Source: Marinobacter zhejiangensis (lineage in GTDB: Bacteria; Pseudomonadota; Gammaproteobacteria; Pseudomonadales; Oleiphilaceae). From it: a stretch of DNA of 64,000 nt. The stretch covers positions 831,857 to 895,856 of the forward strand of contig NZ_FOUE01000002.1 in NCBI RefSeq assembly GCF_900114775.1, read 5' to 3'. Positions 1 to 8,231 of this stretch are shown piece by piece; the stretch's first letter is position 1; each line of letters begins with the position of its first letter. The position numbers and the translations under genes were made by a program. Under the pieces are notes generated by a model, which made no database searches, was not told the DNA's origin, and worked only from the letters and a program-made list of their open reading frames with translations.

Positions 1-756
1 TGTTGCCATAAATGTAGGGCGGGAGAGCAACTGCCCGAGAGTCCGGGTAAATTCGGCGTTGGTCACCGGTGCTGGGCTTACAACGTTATAGGCACCGGTA
101 GCGCGCGTGTCTTCGGCCATCCATAGCATGGCATTGACCACGTCGTTGCGGTGAACCCAGGGCATGAACTGCTGCCCACTTCCGAGGCGCCCCCCGAGGC
201 CGAGGCGAAATGGCAGTACCATCCGTTCAAGAAAGCCGCCGGCCGGGCCAATAACAAGGCCGGTTCGTGAAACGCAAACGCGAACGCCCTGATTGCTGAG
301 TGATGTCGCCTGTTGCTCCCAGTCGCGGCATAGCTGGTGGGTAAATTCATCATGAGGCGTTGTGCGCTCGGTCACCTGGTGGCTTCCCTGGTCTCCGTAA
401 TACCCAACCGCTGAACCGGAAACCAGGACATCAGGCGGCGATGACCAGCTTTCGATGCTGTTAACCAGTTGTTCGGTCAGAGCTACGCGGCTGTCCCGGA
501 TAGCGCGTTTGCGTGAAGTGCTCCAGCGTTTGTCGGCAATCCCTTCACCTGCGAGATTGAATACGGCGTTAAAGCCTTGGTGTCCGGCCAGTTCGGTGAA
601 TGAGGACAGGGGGGTGACCGGACCACAGAGGGTTTTGACGACCTCGGGGGGTTGCCGGCTCAAGACGGTCAGGTGGTATCCGTTTTTATGCAATACCCGG
701 CACAGCTTCTCGCCAATGAATCCTGTGCCGCCAGTGATAAGAGCCGTTTTAGCCAT
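1..756 (-). CDS. TIGR01777-family NAD(P)-dependent epimerase, 3' end outside window
   Basis: The reading frame starts at the ATG at 756 and stays open to base 1, giving 252 residues with no stop, so the C-terminus lies to the left of the window. The N-terminus carries the dinucleotide-binding motif GGTGFIG at about residues 9-15. Further on come NLAGEGI, the SGSAVGYYG segment with the tyrosine of the short-chain dehydrogenase active site, and PWVHRNDVV. These are typical of the YfcH/TIGR01777 group (about 300 residues), which is sometimes wrongly labelled SulA or cell-division inhibitor. The substrate is not known. One base separates the start from the stop of the upstream CbiX-like gene, so the two are probably co-transcribed. 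Confidence 0.88.
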   Translation of the reverse strand, partial: MAKTALITGGTGFIGEKLCRVLHKNGYHLTVLSRQPPEVVKTLCGPVTPLSSFTELAGHQGFNAVFNLAGEGIADKRWSTSRKRAIRDSRVALTEQLVNSIESWSSPPDVLVSGSAVGYYGDQGSHQVTERTTPHDEFTHQLCRDWEQQATSLSNQGVRVCVSRTGLVIGPAGGFLERMVLPFRLGLGGRLGSGQQFMPWVHRNDVVNAMLWMAEDTRATGAYNVVSPAPVTNAEFTRTLGQLLSRPTFMAT

Positions 757-757
757 C

Positions 758-1126
758 TCAGGCCTCCAAGGTGTCCTCTACAACGGCTTTGATTGCCACT
801 CCCAAATGCGGATTTTCTCCGATAGGGGGTGTTAGGGTAATAGTAACCCCGTACTCTGTTTCAAGCGACTGAATCATTTTCGGGACATCTACGCGCAGGT
901 GTCGGCCGGCGGCCAGGAACAGGGGCACAACAATGAATTGGCTGTAGCCCTTTGCTGTCCCTTCGGCAATGCTCTGCTGAAGGGAAGGCTGGCACAGTTC
1001 CATGTAGGTAATGGTTGAATCTGGTACAGACGCCAGGGTTGGGGCTGCAAGGGATTCAAATGTGCGCCGCCAGTTCTCGTCGCTGCTGCCATGGGCAAGC
1101 AGCAGGGTTTTTGTGCGGGAGGCCAT
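758..1126 (-). CDS. CbiX/SirB-like single-domain chelatase-family protein
   Basis: This 122-residue protein starts at the ATG at 1126, preceded by a GGAG-type ribosome binding site; the longer open frame upstream lacks one. The LLLAHGSS motif (His12) and a second histidine in AAGRHLRVD match the paired metal-binding histidines of sirohydrochlorin chelatases (CbiX, SirB). The length fits the short single-domain form. Family members insert cobalt or iron into sirohydrochlorin, but no cobalamin or siroheme genes are nearby, so the substrate is open. It ends one base before the epimerase gene on the same strand. Confidence 0.8.
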   Translation of the reverse strand: MASRTKTLLLAHGSSDENWRRTFESLAAPTLASVPDSTITYMELCQPSLQQSIAEGTAKGYSQFIVVPLFLAAGRHLRVDVPKMIQSLETEYGVTITLTPPIGENPHLGVAIKAVVEDTLEA

Positions 1127-1219
1127 GGGAGCTCCATCGTTGCTGTTGATTGAGTACAGTCTAACAGCTCCCAGGATTTGAATGCTCATTGAGTTGGGTG
1201 TTAACCAACAGGAGGTGAC

Positions 1220-1825
1220 ATGCTGGATTGGCCGGAGGTGCTGTATTTCTGGTTTGGTGATTTGGACGACGAGGGCATTCCAGACACCTTCCACCGTGAG
1301 CGTTGGTTTCGTTCAAGCCGCTCGTTTGACCAGGAGATCCGGCGCCGCTTCCTTTCACTGGTGTTGGTTGCCTCAGAAGATGGTCTTCGGCACTGGCGGA
1401 CAACCGCAAGGGGGCGGTTGGCGGAAATGCTCCTGCTTGACCAGTTCTCTCGCAACATCTATCGCGGGAGTGCGCTGGCGTTTTCAAATGACAAGGTGTG
1501 TCTTCGGTTGTGCCATGAGGGCTTGAAGGAAGGGGCGGATACTGGACTTCCGCTGGTTCAGCGGGGGTTCTTCTATATGCCACTCCAGCACTCTGAACGG
1601 TTAGCGGACCAGGAATTGGCGGTCGATCTGTATCAGCAGTTGGCGGCCAGTGGCAGAGATTCGCTTGCACCGCTACTGGAAGGTTTTTTTGAGTCTGCCA
1701 GGGGGCACCGTGACATTATTCGCCGCTTTGGGCGTTTTCCTCATCGCAATAAAGTGCTGGGGCGGAAGGCTACGGAAGAAGAAGTTGTTTATCTGAGCGG
1801 CGGAGCGCGGACATTTGGTCAGTAG
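1220..1825 (+). CDS. DUF924 family protein
   Basis: This 201-residue protein starts at an ATG with an excellent AGGAGGTG ribosome binding site 4 bases upstream. The opening pattern VLYFWFGDLDDEG, followed by RERWF, LLLDQFSRNIYRG and the later FFYMPLQHSE, is the recognisable signature of DUF924. This is a cytosolic, all-helical family related to tetratricopeptide folds. Its biochemical function is unknown to me. It is divergent from the CbiX-like gene, with a gap of 93 bases. Confidence 0.88.
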   Translation: MLDWPEVLYFWFGDLDDEGIPDTFHRERWFRSSRSFDQEIRRRFLSLVLVASEDGLRHWRTTARGRLAEMLLLDQFSRNIYRGSALAFSNDKVCLRLCHEGLKEGADTGLPLVQRGFFYMPLQHSERLADQELAVDLYQQLAASGRDSLAPLLEGFFESARGHRDIIRRFGRFPHRNKVLGRKATEEEVVYLSGGARTFGQ

Positions 1826-1939
1826 GTCTGTGAAAAAAGGTGACCTACTTTGTCCTTTGGAAACAGGGTGACTGTTTTTTGTTCTGGGGAGCGGCATAAT
1901 TAACTCTCTGTTACAGAGATACGATCGCGAGTACGAGAA

Positions 1940-2704
1940 ATGACGCACGTAAAGAACGACGACGGCACTGATTGCCTGGATCAGTGGGAATCCGAAGATG
2001 GATCACCGTCGGTTCAATACAGTGGCCGGAAAGCCTACCGGGCGAAAAGTGAGCAGCGCCGTCTCCAGATTCTTGAAGGAACCCTGAGGATTGCGGTTAA
2101 AGATGGTATCCGTGCCATCAAGCACCGGTCGGTAGCCAAGGAGGCAGGAGTGCCTTTGGCATCGACGACGTATTACTTCAAGGATATTGATGAGCTCATT
2201 AATGACGCGTTCATCCTGTTTGCGGAAAAATCCCAGGAAGCCGCAGATCGCTTCTATGCCATGATTAATCTGGTGCTGGACGGCGCGCCACAGGAGTCTA
2301 TGGCGCGCGGCGGCACCGGTCGTGAGGCGCTGGTCCGGCGCTTGGCCAGCATCGTCTCAGCCTATTTTTCAGAGCAGTTGAGTCAGCGTCGTGAGGCAGT
2401 ATTGGCGGAGCACGTATTTCTTATGGAGGCGCTGAGGGATCCGGAGCTGTCCAAGCTGGCTCGCCAATACCATGCCACTTGGGTGTCGGGACTTGAACGG
2501 CTGCTTGAGCGGGTGGATTCAACTTTCCCGAGGCAGGATGCCTATACCTTGGTCAACTTTGGCCTTGGTCTTGGGTACGACGGGTTGCTCTATCATGATG
2601 AATCGGGTGCGCAGGGTTTGTCAGAGAGTGTTGAGCGTATGTTGGGCTTTGTAATGGGGCTGCCCCAGTGCCCGGAAAGCTGTCCTGGGCGGGGGCGATC
2701 ATAA
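1940..2704 (+). CDS. TetR family transcriptional regulator
   Basis: This 254-residue protein has a TetR-type helix-turn-helix at about residues 35-85: ILEGTLRIAVKDGIRAIKHRSVAKEAGVP, then the recognition helix ASTTYYFKDIDELI. The N-terminal tail of about 33 residues before the domain is longer than usual. The C-terminal ligand domain has no recognisable identity. It does not resemble PsrA, the fatty-acid responsive TetR regulator, so I do not link it to the fadBA operator further on. The start ATG has only a weak GAG-rich ribosome binding site. Target genes are unknown; the immediate neighbours are a DUF924 gene and tRNA-Gly. Confidence 0.85.
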   Translation: MTHVKNDDGTDCLDQWESEDGSPSVQYSGRKAYRAKSEQRRLQILEGTLRIAVKDGIRAIKHRSVAKEAGVPLASTTYYFKDIDELINDAFILFAEKSQEAADRFYAMINLVLDGAPQESMARGGTGREALVRRLASIVSAYFSEQLSQRREAVLAEHVFLMEALRDPELSKLARQYHATWVSGLERLLERVDSTFPRQDAYTLVNFGLGLGYDGLLYHDESGAQGLSESVERMLGFVMGLPQCPESCPGRGRS

Positions 2705-2730
2705 AATTTTAAAAAAATGTTGCGGAGGTG

Positions 2731-2759
2731 TTGCACAACTGAAAAGTGCTCCGTATAAT
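2731..2759 (+). promoter_or_regulatory. Promoter of tRNA-Gly
   Basis: TTGCAC at 2731-2736 and a perfect TATAAT at 2754-2759 are separated by 17 bases, about 53 bases before the mature tRNA. A sigma-70 promoter is expected here because the upstream TetR gene ends at 2704. Confidence 0.75.
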
Positions 2760-2812
2760 CCGCATCCGTTGTCGCAATGAGCCTTTCTTAAGAGGCCAGA
2801 GCTACAAAAAAT

Positions 2813-2888
2813 GCGGGAATAGCTCAGTTGGTAGAGCACAACCTTGCCAAGGTTGGGGTCGCGAGTTCGAATCTCGTTTCCCGCTCCA
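2813..2888 (+). tRNA. tRNA-Gly (GCC)
   Basis: This is a 76-base cloverleaf with an encoded CCA. The acceptor stem GCGGGAA pairs with TTCCCGC. The D-arm is followed by the anticodon stem CAACC/GGTTG with loop TTGCCAA (anticodon GCC), and the T-arm contains GTTCGAATC. An identical copy lies at 61570-61645. Confidence 0.97.
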
Positions 2889-2896
2889 GATTCCAG

Positions 2897-2926
2897 AAAA
2901 AACCCAGCCAATAGGCTGGGTTTTTT
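2897..2926 (+). terminator. Intrinsic terminator after tRNA-Gly
   Basis: AACCCAGCC pairs with GGCTGGGTT around a 4-base loop and is followed by a run of T (AACCCAGCC, AATA, GGCTGGGTTTTTT). It sits 9 bases after the tRNA CCA end. Confidence 0.93.
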
Positions 2927-3028
2927 CGTTTCCGGGAGCGTATCCGCTTCGCGCGGAATCCTCTTCGGTATATCCTCGATTGTTTCCCCAGGCAGTGTTG
3001 CTCTTCACGTTCAAAAGGAGTTGATGCC

Positions 3029-3823
3029 ATGCAGGTCGTGTCTCTTTTTATCTATCCGGTTAAATCTCTTCGGGGTGTCCCTGTTGACGTTATGAAGCTT
3101 GATGATTTTGGGCCCGAATCGGATCGACGGTGGATGCTGGTCGATGCCAGTAACAGCTTTGTGACGCAAAGAACTCACCCAGCGTTGGCATTGATTGATC
3201 TGGCGATCAGTGATGGTGGGCTTTTGTCGGTGAGCGTGCCCGGGGGTGGCGCTGGCGAAAGGCTTTTTCCTGGGGGACAAGAGATTCGCGTGAGGGTCTG
3301 GAACGATTGGGTTCTGGCCAGGGAAGCTGAAGAAGGTGCGTCCCGGCTGGTTAGTGATTATCTTGGCGAGGAAGTCCGGTTTGTATACATGCCGGACTCA
3401 ACCGTTCGCCGCGTTGATACCCAGCGGGTATTTGAAGAGCGTCGAGTCGGGTTTGCTGATGGCTTCCCATTTTTGATCGTAAATCAGGCCTCGTTGGATG
3501 ATCTGAATCAAAAGCTGGATACCCCGGTCGATATTCGTCATTTTCGCCCCAATATCGTGGTGTCTGGCGAAACGCCGTGGCAGGAGGATGGCTGGGTGGA
3601 GCTGGCAGTTGGTCAGGTGCCGTTCCGGCTGGTCAAGCCTTGCTCCCGCTGTGTCATGACTACGGTGGATCCCGAGCGTGGAGTAAAATCTGCCAACCTT
3701 GAGCCCCTCCGTACGTTGGGGCGTTTTCGTCGAACCCCGGATGGGGTGATGTTTGGCATGAATGCCATACATAATGGGAGCCCGGGGCAAATTGCCGTTG
3801 GCGACCCGGTTTCATTCGTTTAA
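3029..3823 (+). CDS. MOSC domain protein (YcbX-like)
   Basis: This 264-residue protein starts at an ATG with AAGGAG 8 bases upstream. An N-terminal MOSC beta-barrel (LFIYPVKSLRGVPVD) is followed by the MOSC domain. The conserved cysteine motif PCSRCVMTTVDP lies near residue 200, followed by ANLEPLRTLGRFR and a C-terminal GDPVSF. MOSC proteins bind a molybdenum cofactor sulfur ligand; YcbX-type members reduce N-hydroxylated bases. YcbX also has a C-terminal ferredoxin domain, which is absent here, so a separate electron donor would be needed. The gene ends 13 bases before the ABC-F gene. Confidence 0.88.
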   Translation: MQVVSLFIYPVKSLRGVPVDVMKLDDFGPESDRRWMLVDASNSFVTQRTHPALALIDLAISDGGLLSVSVPGGGAGERLFPGGQEIRVRVWNDWVLAREAEEGASRLVSDYLGEEVRFVYMPDSTVRRVDTQRVFEERRVGFADGFPFLIVNQASLDDLNQKLDTPVDIRHFRPNIVVSGETPWQEDGWVELAVGQVPFRLVKPCSRCVMTTVDPERGVKSANLEPLRTLGRFRRTPDGVMFGMNAIHNGSPGQIAVGDPVSFV

Positions 3824-3836
3824 GGAGTACCGCTGT

Positions 3837-5747
3837 ATGCCGTTGTTGATGCTGGACGAGATATCCCTCGCTTATGGAATGCACCCGCTGTTGGATGGGG
3901 CCTCGTTGACGGTTGAGGCTGGTGAGCGGGTGTGCCTGTTGGGGCGCAACGGTGAAGGAAAATCGACCTTGCTCAAGATCGTCAGTGGAGTGGTTACTCC
4001 GGATGGCGGCAAGGTCAAACTTGAGAGTGGGGCAAATCTTGCGGTCCTGCCTCAGAACCTGCCAACCGGTGATGAGCGGACGGCCTATGAGGTGGTGTCC
4101 GGTGCCTTCCGTGAGGCCGGCGAATTGCTGGCGGAATTTCATGCGCTCTCCCAGCAGGTGGATGAAAAGAGTCTTGATCGGCTGACCACGGTTCAGGAGC
4201 GGCTGGAAGCCCTTGATGGCTGGCGCCTGGATCAAAAGGTGAATGCCATCCTCAAGCAGTACCAGGTCGACCCGGAAGCTCGCCTCAATACCCTGTCAGG
4301 CGGCTGGCAGCGGCGGGTGTTGCTGGCAAGGGCTCTGGTGTCTGAGCCTGATGTCTTGACGCTTGATGAGCCGACCAACCACCTTGATGTGCCGGCGATT
4401 GCCTGGCTTGAGGAGGCCCTTTCCCAATTCCGCGGTGCGATCCTGTTCGTCAGCCACGACCGGGCGTTTATTCGAAAAATGGCGACCAGAATTGTTGAAC
4501 TTGACCGGGGGCAACTCGTTAGCTTTGCGGCAACGTATGATCGCTACCTTGAGCTGAAGGAAAAGGCCCTGGAAGAAGAGGAGCGCCAGAATGCCCTGTT
4601 CGACAAGCGCTTGAAGCAGGAAGAAGCCTGGATTCGCCAGGGCATCAAGGCCAGGCGAACCCGGAACATGGGGCGCGTTCGGGCCCTGAAAGCGATGAGG
4701 GAGGAGCGCCGTCAGCGCCGCGACAGGGGAGGTAATGCCACGTTCATTGTTGAAGATGCGGCCAGGTCTGGAAAGCTGGTGGTAGAGAGCAAGGGGGCTG
4801 GCTTTAGCTATCCGGATGGCAAGAGCGTAATTCGCGACATGGATCTGACCATCATGCGCGGAGACAAGATTGGCCTGATTGGTGAAAACGGTACTGGAAA
4901 AACCACGTTGGTTCGCCTGTTGTTGGGAGAGTTGCAGCCGACCGAAGGGGTGATTCGCCTGGGTACCAATCGGGAGGTGGCGTACTTTGACCAGCTCCGG
5001 GGTGAGTTGGATCTTTCAAAGAATGCGTTGGATAACCTGTCCGAAGGACGGGAGTATATTGAAATCAACGGCCAGCAAAAGCACGTTCTCGGATACCTGC
5101 AGGAGTTTCTGTTCAGTCCGGAGCGTGCAAGGTCTCCGGTCAGTGTGTTTTCCGGAGGTGAGCGGGCGAGGCTGTTGCTGGCAAAACTGTTCAGCAAGCC
5201 AGCAAACATATTGGTTCTCGACGAACCGACCAACGACCTGGATGTCGAAACACTCGAATTACTAGAGGCCCAGTTAGTTGAATTCTCGGGGACGGTACTG
5301 GTTATCAGTCATGACCGCGAATTTCTGGATAATGTGGTGGCTGACACCCTTGCGCTTGACGGTACTGGGGTGGTCAGAGAATTCGTTGGCGGCTATAGCG
5401 ATTGGCGCCGCCAGGGCGGGCGATTCAGTAGTGAATTGGAAGACGACAAGCGCCAGCTTGCTCCGAAAGCCGAGGTTGAAAAGCCGGTCAAGCCAACACC
5501 CGTGGCCAAGTCAAAGCCAGCAAAGCTTAGTTATAAGCTGAAGCTTGAGTTGGAGCAGTTGCCAGGCAAGATCAGTGAATTGGAAAACTCGGTTGCCGCT
5601 CTCCAGGAGGAGATTTCCGCCCCAGATTTCTATGCACGTCCCCAGCCAGAAGTGGCGGAGGTGCTTGAATTGCTGGCGGAAACTGAACATCGTCTTGAGT
5701 CCACGATTGAACGGTGGATGGAACTGGAAGAACTAGGAAACCCATGA
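3837..5747 (+). CDS. uup: ABC-F family ATPase Uup
   Basis: This 636-residue protein has two ABC ATPase domains and no membrane segments. Domain 1 has Walker A GRNGEGKS (residues 36-43), signature LSGGW and DEPTNHLD. Domain 2 has GENGTGKT, signature FSGGE and DEPTNDLD. The basic inter-domain linker (ARRTRNMGRVRALKAMREER) and a C-terminal lysine/proline stretch followed by a coiled coil fit Uup, which has a DNA-binding C-terminal domain and about 635 residues. Uup acts on ribosomes or branched DNA and limits precise transposon excision. The ATG at 3837 has a good AAGGAG site; longer upstream frames do not. Its stop overlaps the next start (ATGA). Confidence 0.92.
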   Translation: MPLLMLDEISLAYGMHPLLDGASLTVEAGERVCLLGRNGEGKSTLLKIVSGVVTPDGGKVKLESGANLAVLPQNLPTGDERTAYEVVSGAFREAGELLAEFHALSQQVDEKSLDRLTTVQERLEALDGWRLDQKVNAILKQYQVDPEARLNTLSGGWQRRVLLARALVSEPDVLTLDEPTNHLDVPAIAWLEEALSQFRGAILFVSHDRAFIRKMATRIVELDRGQLVSFAATYDRYLELKEKALEEEERQNALFDKRLKQEEAWIRQGIKARRTRNMGRVRALKAMREERRQRRDRGGNATFIVEDAARSGKLVVESKGAGFSYPDGKSVIRDMDLTIMRGDKIGLIGENGTGKTTLVRLLLGELQPTEGVIRLGTNREVAYFDQLRGELDLSKNALDNLSEGREYIEINGQQKHVLGYLQEFLFSPERARSPVSVFSGGERARLLLAKLFSKPANILVLDEPTNDLDVETLELLEAQLVEFSGTVLVISHDREFLDNVVADTLALDGTGVVREFVGGYSDWRRQGGRFSSELEDDKRQLAPKAEVEKPVKPTPVAKSKPAKLSYKLKLELEQLPGKISELENSVAALQEEISAPDFYARPQPEVAEVLELLAETEHRLESTIERWMELEELGNP

Positions 5748-6421
5748 ACATTGGTTATGAATTCAAGCTTGAGAACGGTCGGCGGATTGATTTCAAGGTC
5801 ATTGACGAGGCTCCTGAGCCGAAAAGGGCGGCGTTACCGAAGTGGACGCGCCTGGAGTATTGTCAGTGCTCGAACTGCCCGTTGAAGTCAGGTGATACCC
5901 CTGACTGTCCGGCGGCAGTTGCCATGTTGCCGGTAGTGGAAGCCTTTCAGGCAGAAGATGCATACCAGTATGTCGATGTGGCGGTGGTGGATGAGCACCG
6001 CAGCTACGCTAAGAAAGCGCCGTTGGAAGAGGCTCTGAGGTCCCTGTTGGGTCTTAAAATGGCAAAAAGCGGGTGTCCGGTGTTGTCTGAGCTTAAGTCG
6101 ATGGCGGTACACCACCTGCCGTTTGCATCGTCAGAAGAATTTATTATGCGCAGCGTTTCGGATCATTTGCTGCAGCAGTACTTTGAAATGCGGCACGGCA
6201 GAGAGCCGGACTGGGCACTTAAGGGGCTGGTGGAGCGGAATAAGCGCTTACAGTTGGTTAACCAGGCGTTGTGGCAGCGGATTCACTCCGTTTGTGAAGG
6301 GGATAGCAACCTCAAGGCGTTGCTCAATTTCTTCTCAATGGCTTCCAGTGTCAGCGTTTCCCTTGAAAGCCAGTTGCGCAAGCTTGAGGCGCGTATGCAG
6401 GACGAACAAAGGGCGCTCTAA
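5744..6421 (+). CDS. Unknown protein with cysteine cluster, coupled to uup
   Basis: This 225-residue protein starts inside the uup stop codon (ATGA overlap), so translation is probably coupled. I do not recognise a named function. A cluster Cys40-x-Cys42-x2-Cys45-x9-Cys55 (CQCSNCPLKSGDTPDC) and a later Cys111 with His123-His124 could bind zinc or an iron-sulfur centre; that is inference. There is no signal peptide or membrane segment, so it is probably cytosolic. The C-terminal third is helical. Close homologues seem conserved in Pseudomonas-like genomes from memory, but I cannot verify that. Confidence 0.85.
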   Translation: MNIGYEFKLENGRRIDFKVIDEAPEPKRAALPKWTRLEYCQCSNCPLKSGDTPDCPAAVAMLPVVEAFQAEDAYQYVDVAVVDEHRSYAKKAPLEEALRSLLGLKMAKSGCPVLSELKSMAVHHLPFASSEEFIMRSVSDHLLQQYFEMRHGREPDWALKGLVERNKRLQLVNQALWQRIHSVCEGDSNLKALLNFFSMASSVSVSLESQLRKLEARMQDEQRAL

Positions 6422-6430
6422 GCGCGCCCT
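6408..6430. terminator. Bidirectional terminator hairpin
   Basis: AAAGGGCGCT and AGCGCCCTTT form a perfect 10-bp stem around a 3-base loop that contains the stop codon of the preceding gene. The A and T flanks allow it to serve both this gene and the convergent universal stress gene. Confidence 0.75.
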
Positions 6431-6460
6431 TTGGGTTCTTCTGTCCGACCGTAGATTCGC

Positions 6461-6892
6461 TCAGCTGATACGGACAGCGAGTACATCGCACTTGGCGCCG
6501 TGCAGGACACCATTAGCTGTTGATCCCAGAAGCAGCTGAATCCCGCTGCGGCCATGACTTCCAACAACAATCAAATCCGCATTGCGGTCTTCCTGAAGCC
6601 GGTGAATTTCAGACTCGGGGCGACCTACCGCAACAATCTGGTTGTCGGCAGTGACACCGTGCGTGTTGCCGTAGTTTGCCAGTTGCTCCTTGGCGGCAGC
6701 GTCAAGCTGATCCTGGAGCTCGGTAAGGTCCATTGGGATATCTCCGCCATAAGCGTAACCAACGGGCTCAACTACGTGCACCAGAATAAGCTCGGCGCCA
6801 TGAACCTTGGCAATATCGGCGGCTTTGTTGATTACTTGCGGTGCTTCTTCGGTCAGGTCGATGGCGGCCAGAACCTTTTTGTAACTCGACAT
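6461..6892 (-). CDS. Universal stress protein (UspA family)
   Basis: This is a 143-residue single Usp domain. It opens with YKKVLAAIDLTEEA, which has the conserved aspartate of the ATP-binding fold. The motif GSHGRSGIQLLLGS matches the G-x2-G-x9-G-S/T nucleotide-binding signature, so it is probably an ATP-binding Usp. AAGGAG lies 6 bases before the ATG at 6892; a GTG three bases upstream is a less likely start. It stands alone and is convergent with the uup operon. Confidence 0.93.
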   Translation of the reverse strand: MSSYKKVLAAIDLTEEAPQVINKAADIAKVHGAELILVHVVEPVGYAYGGDIPMDLTELQDQLDAAAKEQLANYGNTHGVTADNQIVAVGRPESEIHRLQEDRNADLIVVGSHGRSGIQLLLGSTANGVLHGAKCDVLAVRIS

Positions 6893-6998
6893 CACAAACT
6901 CCTTGCTGGTTATGCCTGTAGGGTGAGGCTCTATCGCTTAACTGTAAGACAGAAAACAGGATAGGTCACTGACGGGAATCAACATCTTTTGAAAAGGA

Positions 6999-7022
6999 AA
7001 GGCCCGATGGTGGTCGGGCCTT
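6999..7022 (-). terminator. Intrinsic terminator
   Basis: AAGGCCCGA and TCGGGCCTT pair around a 6-base loop just after the stop of the minus-strand gene at 7033-7848. On the minus strand it is followed by TTCCTTTTC. Confidence 0.75.
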
Positions 7023-7032
7023 GATTATTGGG

Positions 7033-7848
7033 TCAGGCGCTCTGCTGGAGCAGGTCGATCGTCGCGGCCAGGTCTTCAAGAATGCCCTTGGAGTAGCGGT
7101 CGATAACGAAGGACACGTTGTTTTCGTTGTAGTTGATGTAAGAGCCCTTGATAAACAGCCACTTGGACTTGATTCCTTCCAGGGCTGCATTGAGCGAGGC
7201 ATCCTTGGGGCCTGAGCTCAGCTGACTCAAAAGGGCTTCAAACTCGCGGGCCTTTTCATCGAGAGGGGTTTCATCGCTACTGCCCTGGAATGTCTGGGAT
7301 GCCGCCATATTGGAGCGAACGGAGTACTTCGCCATCATCTGCGCCATGGTCACTGAGGCGCGTCGTGCTGCCTCGACTCGCTCGTCCGTTGAAACCAGGC
7401 TGCTTTCCAGAGCCAGTGCGTAGAGTTCGGAGGCTTTGCCGTTCAATGACAGTGCCTGATCAGCCATTTCGGATACCAGCTGAAGGTCGGGATACCCGCT
7501 TTGACGCACTTCATTGATATTAAGTCGGACGAGGTTTTTGAACTTGTCGAACGCCTGGTTCAGTGTCTCGATATCCGTAGCTTCCAATACCTGTGCGGTG
7601 CTGGCGGCGACGGTGCTCATTGAAGAGTTTGCTGTGTTGATCGCCGAGACAATTTCGTTCAGTGCTTCGGTGTCGCCGTCACTTGAGAAACGGTAAAAGG
7701 CATCAAGGGCTACGAAGTTGCTGACACGGAACTCGTGAAGGCTGCTGAGGAAGTCCGCGGCTTCGTCAGCTTTAACCGGGAAAGTTAGGGTGAGCAGAAG
7801 GGCAAAGGCCGTAAAAAGTGCCTTGGCCTTAATCTGAAGGTCTTTCAT
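7033..7848 (-). CDS. Secreted helical protein of unknown function
   Basis: This 271-residue protein has a clear Sec signal peptide: basic MKDLQIKAK, hydrophobic LFTAFALLLTLTF, probable cleavage after VKA near residue 27. The remainder is predicted mostly helical, rich in Ala, Ser, Glu and Leu, and without cysteines. The pattern, including NEVRQSGYPDLQ and the C-terminal FIKGSYINYNENNVSFVIDRYS, recalls the periplasmic sensing modules of PilJ/NarX-type proteins, but there is no membrane anchor or signalling domain. I do not assign a function. It is divergent from fadB and has its own terminator. Confidence 0.85.
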   Translation of the reverse strand: MKDLQIKAKALFTAFALLLTLTFPVKADEAADFLSSLHEFRVSNFVALDAFYRFSSDGDTEALNEIVSAINTANSSMSTVAASTAQVLEATDIETLNQAFDKFKNLVRLNINEVRQSGYPDLQLVSEMADQALSLNGKASELYALALESSLVSTDERVEAARRASVTMAQMMAKYSVRSNMAASQTFQGSSDETPLDEKAREFEALLSQLSSGPKDASLNAALEGIKSKWLFIKGSYINYNENNVSFVIDRYSKGILEDLAATIDLLQQSA

Positions 7849-8128
7849 CGGATCAATCTCCGTTTTTATTCGATTTTATTCTTGTAGATGGATAAGTTCC
7901 TGCCGCTACCTCACATTTTACTCTGAAGTAATAACGGGTCCCTGGATGGCTCCTGAGCCCGAACTTAAAGTAACTTCGCGGGCTGATCAAGCGCTTTTCT
8001 TGGTGTGACCCAGTTTAAATGTAACGAATTTTTGTGGGTACATCGCCAACTTTGAGCGCTTTGTAAGAAGCTATCATTAATAGTTTGAAAAACAAGCAAA
8101 GTCTGGATAAGTGTTGATGGTTAGCGGG

Positions 8129-8197
8129 CTAATCTTTTCGAGTGATTTTGCGGGCCTTGTCCAGAAACAAATTGACAAACGCACGGTTTTTTTCCAT
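8129..8197 (-). CDS. Possible 22-residue small protein divergent from fadB
   Basis: ATG at 8197 and TAG at 8129-8131 enclose the frame MEKNRAFVNLFLDKARKITR followed by KD. A GAGGGG ribosome binding site lies 5 to 6 bases upstream. The peptide would be basic and amphipathic (hydrophobic AFVNLFL face). No terminator follows it. Such a short frame can occur by chance, so this is only a candidate. Confidence 0.25.
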   Translation of the reverse strand: MEKNRAFVNLFLDKARKITRKD

Positions 8198-8211
8198 CGT
8201 GTCCCCTCACG

Positions 8212-8231
8212 ATTCAAACGACTGTATGAAT
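8212..8231. promoter_or_regulatory. PsrA-like operator upstream of fadBA
   Basis: ATTCAAACGACTGTATGAAT is an inverted repeat (9 of 10 arm positions pair) and matches the Pseudomonas PsrA consensus [G/C]AAAC-N2-4-GTTT[G/C] with one mismatch. It is nested in a wider repeat, GATTCAAA (8211-8218) and TTTGAATC (8233-8240). It lies where transcription from the TTGACA-type promoter would start. PsrA is a TetR-family repressor released by long-chain fatty acyl ligands and controls fadBA in Pseudomonas. Confidence 0.65.

Noticed and set aside
1940..2704. TetR regulator as PsrA acting on the fadBA operator
   Set aside because: Its helix-turn-helix and length do not resemble PsrA; the genomic distance of 5.5 kb gives no support.
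2699..3024. Short frames on both strands over tRNA-Gly, for example with GNEIRTRDPNLGKVVLYQLS
   Set aside because: These are translations of the tRNA itself, a familiar artefact; the same peptide appears over the copy at 61570-61645.
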